Source: Cliona cf. orientalis (lineage: Eukaryota; Porifera; Demospongiae; Clionaida; Clionaidae). Taken from it: 64,000 bases of DNA. Position numbers and translations under genes: made by a program. The stretch spans positions 5,456,001 through 5,520,000 of the forward strand of contig OZ005689.1 in NCBI GenBank assembly GCA_963930775.1, written 5' to 3'. The notes below the pieces were generated by a model, which was given only the letters and a program-made list of their open reading frames with translations, did not search any database and was not told the origin of the DNA. Positions 1-46,100 of this stretch are shown one piece after another; the first letter of the stretch is position 1; each line of letters begins with the position of its first letter.

Positions 1-1
1 A

Positions 2-19
2 CCCCCCCCCCCCCCCCCA
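2..19. repeat. poly-C tract at window edge
   Basis: An uninterrupted run of C at the very left of the window. Similar C runs occur at 4489-4507, 31671-31688 and 52218-52229. Such tracts are prone to sequencing length error. Confidence 0.8.
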
Positions 20-269
20 TACTCAGAATCTTGGCTACGCCCCTGACTATACCTCCATTACAAAAATCTCACTTTGTATATACTCACTAACTTCAAGAGT
101 TGCCATGATACTAAAATTAATATTGCAACCTTTCTTATCTACTTCCTCTTGTGCATGCCTTCCCTCTCTGCTAGCTCTCCCTTAAGCTTCCATAGTCATA
201 CTGTACACAGACACTCAGTACACTGCACACACTTCCCATGCTACCACTCTTAATCTGTTCACTCCAAGT

Positions 270-270
<1 letters not shown>

Positions 271-337
<67 letters not shown>
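271..337. repeat. (CT)n microsatellite
   Basis: Pure CT dinucleotide repeat just downstream of desaturase copy 1 exon 3, followed by an imperfect AACCCAAACCC run and more CT. The equivalent place in copy 2 (19530-19560) has only a short broken CT tract. Confidence 0.9.
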
Positions 338-343
<6 letters not shown>

Positions 344-417
344 AACCCAAACCCAAACTCTCCCTCTCTCTCTCTCCATGCATAAGTACGCTGCACACTT
401 CCCATATGCATGCTAAC

Positions 418-11326
<10,909 letters not shown>

Positions 11327-11788
11327 GAGTCGGGGCCCTCGATTTCAGTCAGTAGGAATTGGAGCTGATAGCCTTGTTTTTTTAGCAGTAGTTGTCACCT
11401 GACCGCCAGCTAGTTCCAATTTGATCACGATACTTTATATACGGCGATGTGCACCATTGCATAATAGACCACAGCCAACAGCTATGCCACAAACTCACGT
11501 TATGTCACTTATGTGGGTGCAATCTTCACCTAGTTTACGCCCACATTAATTAGCTGCTGTAGCATGTGGTGGGCATGCGCAGCAACACTACAATAAATTT
11601 AATATTCTAGGACAAAAATTCCCTTCAAATTGTGGACTTGTGATTGGCCATGCATAGCTTATTGTGTCAATATGGAAATTTGTCATATCCTGCAGCCAAC
11701 TGTACATTAATAATAATTCATTTTGGATAATAAACACTGATTTGATTAACGTAACTCTCATGCAGACTGGGCTAAAAATTAATGATTG

Positions 11789-11851
11789 TTAGAAAATGTG
11801 CAAGTCTTCTCTCTTGACATCTGCCACTCCATCATCCAGCACCAGGACAAA
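11789..11851 (-). pseudogene. Orphan last exon of a SID1-family gene
   Basis: A 63-nt exon with an AG acceptor just upstream (11852-11853), coding [20 protein letters not shown] and a stop. This is the C-terminal tail of SID1/SIDT proteins (family ending VLLxLDDDL...F) and is nearly identical to the last exon of gene A at 28862-28924. No other SID1 exon is found on its 5' side: sequence homology with copy 2 ends about 235 bp further right. It is therefore a stranded exon brought in with the desaturase duplication, not a gene. It is intact as a reading frame and could be spliced to only if some upstream transcript reached it. Confidence 0.85.
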
Positions 11852-12085
11852 CTACACATTCAGGAAAATTATACGATAGGTAAATGTTGTATGCATAATT
11901 ATATAAGAAAGAGGAACCTTCCATAATGCTTAATGCTTTTTTTGCATGGTAGATATATAGTTATCTCTCTAGATCTTTATGCCTAATAGTATGCTTTACG
12001 CCAAGTATACCATGCCTATGCTCTATAGCAATGCCGAGTGCTGTAAGAAAAGGACCTTCCACAATTAATGCTTAATGCATGATTA

Positions 12086-12603
12086 TTATTATACCAAAAG
12101 TAGTGGATTCAGCTCGTCTCATATAGCACCTGGTTTTTGGTGGTTACTGCTCTCCAGTATTACTGGCAAAATTGCAGCTTAATTTAGTGGTTCCTATCCC
12201 CCCCAAAAGCGTTTGATTCACACCAAATAGTGGTTTTCACCCCCACAAAAGGTGTATTTATTGCACATCAAAATGGGTATAATAAAATACAAATGACATA
12301 GCTAGTAACACATAAAAATAAGCATAAATCAAAGTGAAATAAGTGCAATATCAGAATGCAATGATGATGGATCCAGGAATGTGATGTTGCTCAGTCAGTT
12401 GCTGATCTTAAGTCATCTCTCCATGTTCCATTTTGGATTCAAGCGGATTGATATACCCTATATATGTTAGTAGAAGTACCAATGTACGATCATATGTCTC
12501 TCTCACCATACATTGTTGTCTCCCCCACCCCCCACCCCCCCCCCCGAAATAAATAACTATAAGAAATCCTACATGACATTGTGTAGCCCATAGATAAAGT
12601 TAA
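12086..12603. other. Spacer without recognised gene
   Basis: Unique AT-rich sequence immediately beyond the duplication breakpoint, with a C-rich run at 12525-12545. Nothing coding seen. Confidence 0.4.
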
Positions 12604-13184
12604 GTTAATAGCCTCGTTCCCAGGCTCCCTCGTATTCTCAATATTGCACGCAGAGAAAGGAGGGAGCTTGGTTAAATTTATCACGTGCATGATGTAGGGA
12701 TAGAAGCAATTTGGAGTGCATACGCGTGCTAACCATGATTCAGCACTTTTTGGTGGCAATCATGCAACAGTGAACGATCGACAATCTGAGTGTATCAATG
12801 ATTGCCCTGCAAATAAATCATCTTTGCTGAATGTTGAACTACATTTGGACAGATGTTGGTCCTTGGAATGATTAGTGTTCCCGAGTTCCCAGAGCGATTC
12901 GTCAATCAAAGGTGAGGCATATTAGTTCTACGTTTAGCAAAATTAATTTAATGATGGCCCCAGGTGATCTAATCACAAAAGTGATTGTTAGCACGCTCAG
13001 ATCATCGATCGTTCACGATTCCTTCAACTGCCATCAAAAGGTGCTGAGTCATGGTTAGCACGCGCTATACTCCAAGTTGCTTCTACCCTTACATCACACA
13101 CGTGATAAATTTTACCAGACTCTCTTCTTTCTCTGCGTGCAACACTGAGAACATAAGGGAGCCTGGGGACGAGGCTACCAAGTT
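12604..13184. mobile_element. Long-TIR MITE, about 580 bp
   Basis: Imperfect inverted repeats of about 175 bp at each end: 12604-12780 is the reverse complement of 13005-13184, both containing AGCCTCGT-CCCAGGCTCCC, a TCACGTGyATGATGTA-type segment and TGCTGAxTCATGGTTAGCA-type motifs. Between them is about 225 bp of unique sequence. Reading frames on each arm are mirror images and not genes. Fragments of the same family appear near 43311 and 53690. Confidence 0.75.
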
Positions 13185-13718
13185 AAAAGAAGTCGATAAG
13201 GAAGTGTATGTGTGCATGCGAAAATCTTCCAAGCTTTTACGCTTGCATGGACATACTTAACAACTTTTATTTTAGGTTACCAACTTACATTGTGTTTATT
13301 GTTGTCCATTGAGGTCAGGTAACCATGGCACCCCTCATATTCTCTGACAATGGTGGAAACTGTAGCAAAATTATGTTATGGTATTAATTATTGTGATCAA
13401 GCTTTGCTGTATACAAATGTGAATGTATCAAATAAAAAGGAAACTTAAAGCATAAATCAATAGTTATTGTTAAAGAACCATTTCTGCTTATTACCTCAAT
13501 ATCTAACTTGCATGCTTTCTACAAATTGTGAGTATACTTGTACCAGAGTAGCTATTAGAGTAAATCCACTGCACAGAGTACATTGCATGGTACATAATAA
13601 TGTTTAAAGCTACATACTACCAACTACTACTTTTATACTATAATGACATTGTAGTTGTGAGTGTACTACGTATTTGTAGCAGACCAGTGTAGCTTTAGCC
13701 ATAAACACATGTATAATA

Positions 13719-13961
13719 TGTGACCTGCTTTGACAAAAGGGACCATTCATGTTAGTATGAAACAAGATCAATTTTTATCATGATAATGTCCAACTTGCTT
13801 TCTACAAATGTACTAGTGAGTATACTTGTATCAGCGTATTGACATCAACATACCAGCGGATACACCTACAAAATATACATTATACTCTATCCATACTAGT
13901 GCAAGGTACAAACGACAAACACGAAGTCCCAAATGGTCCCTTTTCTCACAGTTGGTCACAT
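13719..13961. mobile_element. 243-bp MITE (ATGTGACC family), copy ii
   Basis: Same length and sequence family as 1798-2040 but inverted, with ends ATGTGACCTGCTTTGACAAA and its counterpart TCTCACAGTTGGTCACAT. Confidence 0.8.
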
Positions 13962-15205
13962 ATAGAGGCATACTGCAGCTGCACTGACAATTGATCCCAC
14001 CCCCTCCTCCAAAAAAACTTCACATGAAACATTGCTTATTTTTATGGGGGCTGGCAAACTACTCAGGATGATTATTAGCTATCCCTTCTGATTGAGAAAA
14101 GAGCATACTTGATAAGATGTCCTTGACCCTAGCTTGTACGTATTATAAATACTAAGCAAACAAAGAGCTGACTCTCCTGTCCAAAGAGATAAAGGACAAA
14201 AATTAATGGCTAAAACGATTGACATAAACTAAATGTTATATAATACGTTTTGTATTTAGTTATTATTTCCAATACCCTGGACTACCAGCAGTGACATACA
14301 ATGTACATATATACCATAATGTGAGCAAAAAATGACTGTTACTGTGCTATTAAATAATAATTATTATTTGTGACAAGCAGGATCATCAGTGAGAATTCTA
14401 GCTAACCGTCTTTGCCAGGCTATTATTATGGGTACATATTTTTTGTGTATTACATTGAGAGCTTACCTAGATCAGAAAATTAAGTATAGTCCTTCCATTA
14501 GACATGTCAAATCATAGTACAGGTGCCAAGTTCTGAACCTGGTAGAAAGGTCATGAAAGATAATATCCATGTGGTAACATACAGTATAGCTCGAACTAGG
14601 GGCATAAACTTACTTATTTTGCAAAAATAAATGCTTAGAAGCTCCATTTGTCACTTTTGCATCACATGGCTTGACCAAGGACCTTCCTTTTGACCGCTTT
14701 CAAACAGAAGCTCACTTAAAAAGAGCGCAGCTGCTTTGCTCACTTTTAAATTGAAGTCACATGCTTATCACATGCCTACTTAAGATCATGGTTATCAGAG
14801 CTGACCACCAAATATATGCTGGTGGTCACTACACACTCAAATTGGTGTAAAACTCAAACACACGCGAATCCACCATGGTGGAAATGGTATAAAGTGTCGG
14901 ATTTTTCCACCAGTGAGGTGGAAATTTCCACCTCTTTTTTTGCAGTGTTCCGATGGTAATTTATCGATTTCTGTGCGTGGAGTGAGATCGCACATGTACA
15001 AAGGCTAAGCATGTGAGCAGCTTCAAATATGCAGGTAAGTTAGACCTAGGTAGAGCTTATGTATCAAACTCAATTATTTCCATGGAAAATCCCATATGCC
15101 GGGTTTTTCCATAGACAGTCATATAATTATTATAGCCCTTACTGGCATCTACGCATGACTGAATGTATATACATATTATATGACTGTAATTTATAGATTG
15201 TGCAG
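13962..15205. other. Spacer without supported gene
   Basis: AT-rich sequence. A stretch around 14950-15035 looks like it could hold a short exon (TTTTTTTGCAG before it, a GTAAGT after it at about 15035), possibly the first exon of the decayed plus-strand gene that follows, but the frame cannot be supported. Confidence 0.3.
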
Positions 15206-15492
15206 CTGAGATTAAGAAGAGTCCAGATTCCTCTACTTTCATAATTGGGGACGAAGTCAAGCTAACATGCACAGTCAGGAACGTTAATAGAGTGATTAGA
15301 AAGAAACTAACTTATAATTATCATTGGTTCAGAGAAGGATTGGATGGTGCTGAGGAAAGAATTGGAAATATAATATCATTAAGCTATCACCATTAAACAT
15401 GAATAATGCAGCGAGGTACCACTGTGTGGTACGTTTCTTATGACAAACTTGAGATTAAATCAAACCCTCTTACTGTGGAAGTTAGAGGCTAG
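15206..15492 (+). pseudogene. Decayed immunoglobulin-like domain exon
   Basis: After a TTGTGCAG acceptor the plus strand reads AEIKKSPDSSTFIIGDEVKL then TCTVRNV... with YNYHWFREG further on, followed in another frame by LNMNNAARYHCVV and in a third by LEIKSNPLTVEVRG. The order (Cys in LTC, Trp in YHWF, Cys in YHC) is that of an Ig-like fold, and a GTGAG donor follows the end. At least two frame changes and in-frame stops split it, so as it stands it is a broken exon of a host Ig-domain protein. It belongs with the fragments at 15895-17173. Confidence 0.6.
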
Positions 15493-15894
15493 GTGAGCTA
15501 ATGGCCACATTTTTTTACTTTCCCGCGAACAACGATATTAATTATTTTGGCCGTTTGGATAATTTAGAGCAAGTACAGTAGTAGGTGTGGGTGATGAGAG
15601 TGTGGATGAATAAAAGCATCATAATATTATTTGTTTGCACTTGGAGTAATATTATTATTGACATACTTGAGAGTTGCAAGAGAGCTTATATTTGAGGCAT
15701 AGTATGGGGTAGCCATTTCTATCACCTACATGTAAATGCGCTAATCCACTTAGCTATAAATCAAATTAGGTACCCTGGATTGTAACTCACATCCTGATAT
15801 GGATTAGAAGTAAGTTACATACATATAATAGTAGTGGGCTATATGAATAGGTTAAGGGCATGCATGTAAATGCGGTTTTATTCTCCTCCAGCAC

Positions 15895-17173
15895 GAAAAA
15901 TAATCTACATATATATACCAGAAGAATTGACCATCAAAACAACCATCACAGCAACAAAAACTAACAGTCATCCAGAGATGACTAGTAGCAAGTCCTTCGA
16001 TATCATGACTGTGTCAATTTTGGATAATTCTTTCCAGGCCATCGAATGCATAGTAGCTCTACAAAGTGAAGATGTATCAGAATTTATCGGCGGTCATGCT
16101 GTCTGTTACATATCAGATACAGTCAGTTTTAAAAAGAAGGATGAACGACTTTGCAAGTGCCATCATATCTGATTAGAAAAGAATACCACATTCAGAGGCT
16201 TGGAAAACGTGTGCGTGCAAGTGGTACAGGAAAGTTCAGATTGAGTTTGTTTGAAGTGTCAGCCGATCAAGACTATATTGTTGCATTAGATCTTGATCAT
16301 GTGTTGGACAATGAAGCTGTAGAATGCATAGCTAGAGCAAACAGATGTATAACTCTAATTGAAATGGAAATTACAGTTGAATAAAATAAATATCCACCAT
16401 TGATGAAGTAGCTATGAAGGAAAATTCACTTCAGAACAGCTCAACAAACTGGTTATAAACTATGTAGCACCATCATTTGAAGGCAAGATTCCCAAACCAG
16501 GGAGTGTAGATGGTATTGTATTAGGCGACAGTGAAGGAGCTGATGATGAGATGAAGTTACTAAAATTATAACATGCTTCGATTTACAGATAAACCCCATG
16601 CAATGCACAGTATCACACAATCTGAAAACGAGTGTCCACCGCCTATTGACTCACTTTTGCAGGCCATTTTCTGGACGCACCTCTCTTTAGTCCATTCATT
16701 ACAAGGAGAACATGAAGAAGCTTTGAAGTACACAGAACAAGCCAGATTAATGTGTTCAAATGCTGCACCATCACCCGTTACATTCTCTATTTATTTCAAC
16801 CATATTCATGTTTTAGTAAGAAAATACAATTGCATGGAGAACATGGGTGGTCTATTAAAGGAAAAAAATTCTCTATTGTTTCGATATCACTATACAGCAC
16901 TCCTACAAATTAATAGGATCAGAAGAAAATCTAATGATAGTCGAAATTCATGCTTTATTTTGTCTCACTGGAGTGTGTACCATTATCAGAGGCTCAACTG
17001 TACATACTACCATAATATATATGGTAGTATGCATAAGCGTAGCAGTAGTTTCAACAATGGTAAGGCAAGTGATATGGAGTGAAAAGCATGCCGTGAACTC
17101 TTTTCAATTATTGTGTCCCATGACACCATTTATGGGCGTATCCTTATGTACCACATGCAAGTATCACTATTGA
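15895..17173 (+). pseudogene. Coding fragments of an unrecognised gene, TPR-like C-terminal part
   Basis: Three plus-strand reading frames in a row have normal protein-like composition. 15895-16172 starts after a CTCCAG acceptor; 16151-16384 follows in another frame; 16573-17082 contains SLQGEHEEALKYTEQARLM, which has the spacing of a tetratricopeptide helix pair, and continues in another frame to 17173. The breaks and overlaps suggest one old gene, perhaps with the Ig-like exon at 15206 upstream. I do not recognise the family and the TPR call is weak. No equivalent exists elsewhere in the window. Confidence 0.4.
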
Positions 17174-17569
17174 ACAGCAAGGAGATCGCCAGAATCGACT
17201 TGCCAACACTATAGTGTAGACCACATCAACCACTAGCACCACTACACCATTGGATGAATAATATTGCTGACTCAACGAAAAGACATGCAGCACCAGATGT
17301 GAATAAAAATTTAATTATTATTACCAACAAAAATCACTGAACTGTGATTATAACCTAATAAGCGGACTGAAATTTAGACCAAAAAAAATTGAGACAAAAA
17401 AATCCATTACAAAAATTTAATAATTATTTACGAAAAGTTATATAAAACTAATGTGAATTAATAAGTGCTGTCATACCCCTGATGAACGTTAGTGCATGTA
17501 CAGTGAATGCAGTGTTGTGTGATAAAATTTAACTGTGGAACTGATGCACCTGTCAAAGTTTTCTGTCAC
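17174..17569. other. 3' flank of desaturase copy 2, no gene
   Basis: AT-rich sequence with several ATTATTATT and AAAAATTTAAT runs; probably 3' UTR and intergenic DNA. No clear polyadenylation signal can be singled out. Confidence 0.4.
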
Positions 17570-27029
<9,460 letters not shown>

Positions 27030-27094
27030 GAGTCGGGACCCTCGCTTTCAGTCAGTAGGATAAATAGAAATTGGAGCTGATAGCCTTTGTTTTA

Positions 27095-28470
27095 TACGGT
27101 GGCGGATCCAGGATTTCCTGAAGGGGGGTTGCAATAGTACGGTTGCGCGCGCTTCTCGCGCGAAAATTTTGAAGCCACGCCCACTTGGGGCAAACCACGC
27201 CCATTTCGATCGTTTTTAAGAGAAACTATCAATCTTACTAGTCCAATCGATCTGTTTTTGAACAAATTTTCTGCTAAAGCATGCTAAGGTGAGCCATAGC
27301 AATAGTTTTCTTAGTTCTGTAGACAGAGAGGGGGGTTCCATTTAGCCTATCAATCAGTACTTCATAGCCTATCATCAGTACTTCTTAAGGTACCATTTAA
27401 TTGCGTGGGCGTGAGCGTCAGGAATGGCTAATTCAATTAGCGAATCGTGAAGGGGCGTGGCCGAAGAGGCCATACGAGTGCTTTTGGTCGAAGGTGGGCG
27501 TGTCCAGAATCGGCCAGGGATGATTATGCGCGTGTAATTAGCGACCGGAAGTGGCCCCTGAAGAAAAGGCCGGTAATTGCCCACATCAAAGCAAGATCAA
27601 AGCATTCTTGCTTAACTATTAACCGCAACGACAAAAAAAAAAAAAAAAAAAAAAGCTAAATAGGCCTAATTAAGCATGTGGGCGTGTTCCTGGCACTGTG
27701 TGGAGTGTGTGCGTGTGCGTTAATGCAGGTTTTATTGCTTCCGATTGGGCGTGGCTTCACGGGCCAGTGCTTGGACATCGGCGCCTGGGACTTGGCCTCG
27801 GCGATAGGTGGGCGTGTCCCGGAAGCGGTGGTGACCTTTGAACCCCGCGAGGAGGCTTTGGGGGCGTGGCAGGAGGTCAAAGGTGAGGCCATGTCTGTTA
27901 ATGAGGCACTGTACGGCGGTGCGATCGAGGGGCCTGTACGGCTGGACGGAAGCTGACGATGGTTTGAAGCGGATGTGGTTGCGATGACGTGTTGTTGCCC
28001 CGCCCACACAGGAAATGAGGTGAGCTCTTGCGTGGGCGGTGTGGGCAGAACGGCCTCCAAGTGTTTGTGTGTGTTTTGGCCTTGAGGAAGCTGTGTGTTT
28101 TAATTGGGATTGATTGTGGGCTTCCGGTGGACATCCGGTGGTTAGTAGGCACTTGATTGAGAATGGTGGTCCTTGGGGAACAGGGTGGGGCTGTTTTGGG
28201 CGTGGCCTGGCCCCTCCCTTCCGGCTCGGCTTCCGGTCCATGGAGGATATTAAATGAACACTTCCGGCTCTAGCAGCCACACCCCTGAGACCTGTGCAAT
28301 TAAAAGGGCGTGGTTACACAGCATGCACCTCACTAATGACTTTGATGTGGTTTAGGTGTCATATCCCCCACCTCACGCTCACGCAATTTAATGGTACCTT
28401 AATAGTGCTAGGTGCAGCCCAAAGGGGGGTTCCATGGAACCCTAGGAACCACCCCGAATCCGCCACTGCT
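27095..28470. mobile_element. Outer MITE (GTGGCGGAT ends) carrying a nested element
   Basis: Copy 1 lacks this segment (empty site near 11385). Its ends, CGGTGGCGGATCCAGGA and the counterpart GAATCCGCCACTG, are inverted. About 357 bp belong to this element; the rest (27385-28402) is a second transposon nested inside. It lies between desaturase copy 2 exon 1 and the end of SID1 gene A, pushing those genes apart. Confidence 0.75.
27385..28402 (+). mobile_element. TTAA-flanked DNA transposon, about 1.02 kb, copy 1
   Basis: Bounded by TTAA on both sides with near-perfect inverted ends: GGTACCATTTAATTGCGTGG then GCGTGA, and the reverse complement at the far end. An almost identical copy lies inverted at 33135-34151. 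TTAA target choice is known for piggyBac and Kolobok elements. The inside is GC-rich with many GGGCGTGGC boxes and a poly-A run at 27633-27653. A 92-codon plus-strand frame (27678-27956) is open in both copies but matches no transposase I know, so the element is probably non-autonomous. Confidence 0.8.
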
Positions 28471-28861
28471 AGTATAGCAGTAGTTGTCACCTGACCGCCA
28501 AGCTAGTTCCAATTTGATCACGATATACTTTATATAGGGCGACACGCACCGTTGCATATTAAATAGACCAGCGCTATGCCACAAACTCACGTTATGTCAC
28601 TTACGTGGGTGCAATCATCATGAACTTTACGCCCACATTAATTAGCCACTGTAGCATGTGGTGGGCATGCGCAGCAACACTACAATAAACTAGGACAAAA
28701 ATCCCCTTCAGATTGTGGACTTGTGATTGGCCATGCATAGTTTATTGTGTCAATGTGGAAATTTGTCATATCCTGCAGCCAACTGTACATTAATAATAAT
28801 TCATTTTGGATAATAAACACTGATTTGATTAACGTAACTCTGGGCTAAAAATTAATGATTA

Positions 28862-42911
<14,050 letters not shown>

Positions 42912-42989
42912 AATTGCCTCGAAAGGTCGTGCGATCGGCTATGGTTCGCAATTTGTTTACGCATTGATGATGCGCGCTATGCTACCACT

Positions 42990-43017
42990 ACGCGCATGCG
43001 CAACTTAGAATCCTGCG
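42990..43017 (-). promoter_or_regulatory. Conserved promoter motif of SID1 gene A with NRF1-like site
   Basis: GCGCATGCGC (42992-43001), the palindromic core of the NRF1 consensus, followed by AACTTAGAATCCTGCG. The same 28 bp except one base recur 140 bp upstream of gene B (53250-53277), while flanking sequence differs. It lies about 80-106 bp upstream of the gene A ATG. A promoter role is inferred from position and conservation. Confidence 0.55.
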
Positions 43018-43183
43018 CGCGGGCAGTTTTGTACGTATACTACGCCTATCAAATTCGCGCTTTTGTATGACTGCTTGAGCTAATCTATGGCACGTATATA
43101 AATAATAATAATATGAAAAAAAAATTATGAAATTTAAATATGAAAAAAAATATTAATATTAATGATTATGAAAAAAATGAGTG

Positions 43184-46100
43184 CTAGAAAATATTCAAGT
43201 TCTCTCGTTTAACATTGGCCACTCCATCATCAAGAACCAGCACAAACTGCAAAACAAGAATAGAAAGAGCTGGTAATATTATTATTGACTCACTATATTA
43301 TATCAGTCACCTAGCCTCATCCCCTGGACACTCTCATGTTCTCAATTTTACATACCAATAAATAATACATAAATGTGGGAGTGGTCATTAGAAATTTTAG
43401 TAAAGAACTTGAATTGCAAGCTGCAGTAGCTAATACCCCCTGGTAGTTGCAATATTGTGATATGAACTCACCAAGAAAGAGAAGAACAGGCCAAAAGCTG
43501 CCAGGAAGTGCCAGATGTCATGGTTGTCATAGAAACCTAACAGTGTACAGTCCTTATTTAGCTCACGAGATTCTGCAGGGGAGAGCTGAAGGAGTACAAA
43601 CAATAGTATCACTGCATGTGCACTGTGTGTCATAATAATATTATTATGCTTAGCTAATTAGAGCACACAGAGACAGTACTAGTGTCAACCCTAATTTTAA
43701 ATACTGAATTCTGAGTGAATAATTATTTTGAATACTGAAAATTTAGAGTTTAACTTATTGTATGTAGCCAATATACTCTGGTTGTAGGGATGCTTGTCAA
43801 TTAATATTCGTTTCGATTTTCAGTGTGCAACGTACAATTATAGGTATGAGGGGAGGGGCAGCGTGGATCACGTGGTTTACCATGCAATGCCATAAGAGTG
43901 TCTCTTACGTGTTGCCTGGAGGGTGTTCCCACGAGGAAGTAGATTGCTCCTCCCCACACAGCTACTATCACAAATGGCAGAACAATAGCCAGCCATGTCA
44001 GTGGCTCCCTATACAATAGCTACATAAATTTAATAGAGAGATTAAATTTTGCGTGCATGTCTATAATAAATATCGAGATCTGGCAATTTTCATGCATGCG
44101 AGGTGACTACATGAAAATTACCCGATCTCAGCACATCAACTTTACCTTAGAGAGCAAGTACATGCTCACAAAGAAGAAAACGTTAAAGATGAAGAGAATT
44201 AAAATGGCCCTTGCTACATCGACAGTAGCATAAAGACAAGTAACAATTACGACCCTGCAGCAAACAATAGCCAACAATAATTATTATTTAATTATTGCAA
44301 GTAGACCATATACTCGAGGGAAACTTTTGAGGAAGAAAACCTTCACGAATTTCATGATTTACAGCTATCCATGAAGTTTTCTCTGTGAAATTTTAGGCAT
44401 GCCATGCCACACTCATTTAATATGCTATCATGATCAGTTTAAGATTACACGAAAGTTTTCTCCTCTTTCTACTGATCAGTGAAAGTTTCTCCCTTAAAAA
44501 TTTCCCGCCATACAATAAAATCAATAATTATTATTATGTTGAATTCGAATACATGCACTAATTTGTAATACTTAGTTTCCAGATTATCATTGCAATACCA
44601 TATGTGCAATAATAGCTACCAGGGAATTTCGGTAAGGTTTTGTGATTTGGCCAAATTTAACTTAACACATGCATACATAGCTAATTATGAGCATCTATGA
44701 TGCTGAGCATTCACATTGCAAAACTTAAATCCCCCTGGCAATACCAAAATAATTATATATGTAGTATGTGACTTATAATAACAGAGAATACTATGACTTA
44801 CAGTATTACGTTGATGATGAACGCAACCAATAGCTTGATTAGAAGAATCTAAAATCAATACATCATAACAATTATACATTATTATTAATTTAATTATCAC
44901 TTTTATCTCTGACCCTATGTCTCGGACCATTTATGAAGAATTCTCTGATAGCAGTTCTTGGATTTGTTAGCAAGTGAAGAGCTAGCACTGCAGCAGAAAT
45001 AAAATAATATTATTATTATGCATGGTTAAATTTGTGTAACTATGAATATTATCTGCCGTACATTTCAACACATTGAAGCACTAGGCTAAGACTAAGCTAA
45101 GATTACGTAAATTTCGATTTCATTGAGAGGTCCATTTTGATGGATTTGACAATCGTCATTTTACGGTATTAGCACTTTAAATTTATCTCACTGACACATC
45201 TATCCATACCCCATTTCCAGCAGTGAAGGTGATAGAGAGACACCAGAAACACTGCCAGGAGAAGGAGGAAGATGCCAAACAAAGATAGTTGAAATGCTAA
45301 TGGATGCTTCTGACTGAAATCCTGCACAGATATCATTTTAATGTTGGTCAGTAGCAAAAGCTACTGGTAATTATAAACATAATAATAATATAATACTATA
45401 GCCCTGCTTGCAGCCAATTTACCAGTAATTGGAAAGTTGGTAATCGTTGTCCAAATTTGCCAAACAAAAACCTCACCAAAGCTTCCCACTAGAATATCAC
45501 TATTGTCACAGTAGACGAAGTATACACTTCATCACTCACAGCTCCATATGAAGAGAAGAATATGATAATGGCAGCAGCAAAGAATACTGCGAATGAATTG
45601 GTGTGGATATCTGGGTGTCTGTTCTGAAATACCTTCACCAGAAGCAAGCCACCAATCACAAAATGAAATGCAATGTCTGCATGGAAGGAGATGCAAATTT
45701 TAATGCATGGTATAATATTATACTGTTACAGTAGTAGGGAAATTAAATTTTGTTGTTTACTATCGACGATTGACAATCTTTCCCGTGTTTTTGTGTATGT
45801 AAAAATAATTTGAACAGGGCCTTTAATTAGGAAGTAAAATCTTGCTATTAATATGTGATGACATTTCAAGGAAACACAGGAAATTTTAATTAATAATTGG
45901 GCACCTACATTATTGTTAGACAATTCAAATATTATATTGTAAACAAACATACTGCACTTCTGGGCCACCGTAGATTATGGCTGTGGAAATTTTGCAGAGC
46001 TTACCAAATCCGTAGTTTGATTCATTGGGGCAGCAGTGATAGAAGGAGCTTAAGAGGCCTTGGAAGATGAGAGCAAAGCCCAACCCATAGTAGATACCAA

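Noticed and set aside
271-337. AACCCTAACCCAAACCC next to the CT repeat looks telomere-like
   Set aside because: Only two or three units, not extended and inside a gene flank; ordinary low-complexity sequence.
12490-13260. Two similar frames on opposite strands containing CFYPYI and NIENTREPG-like peptides
   Set aside because: They are the two inverted arms of one MITE, not a gene pair.
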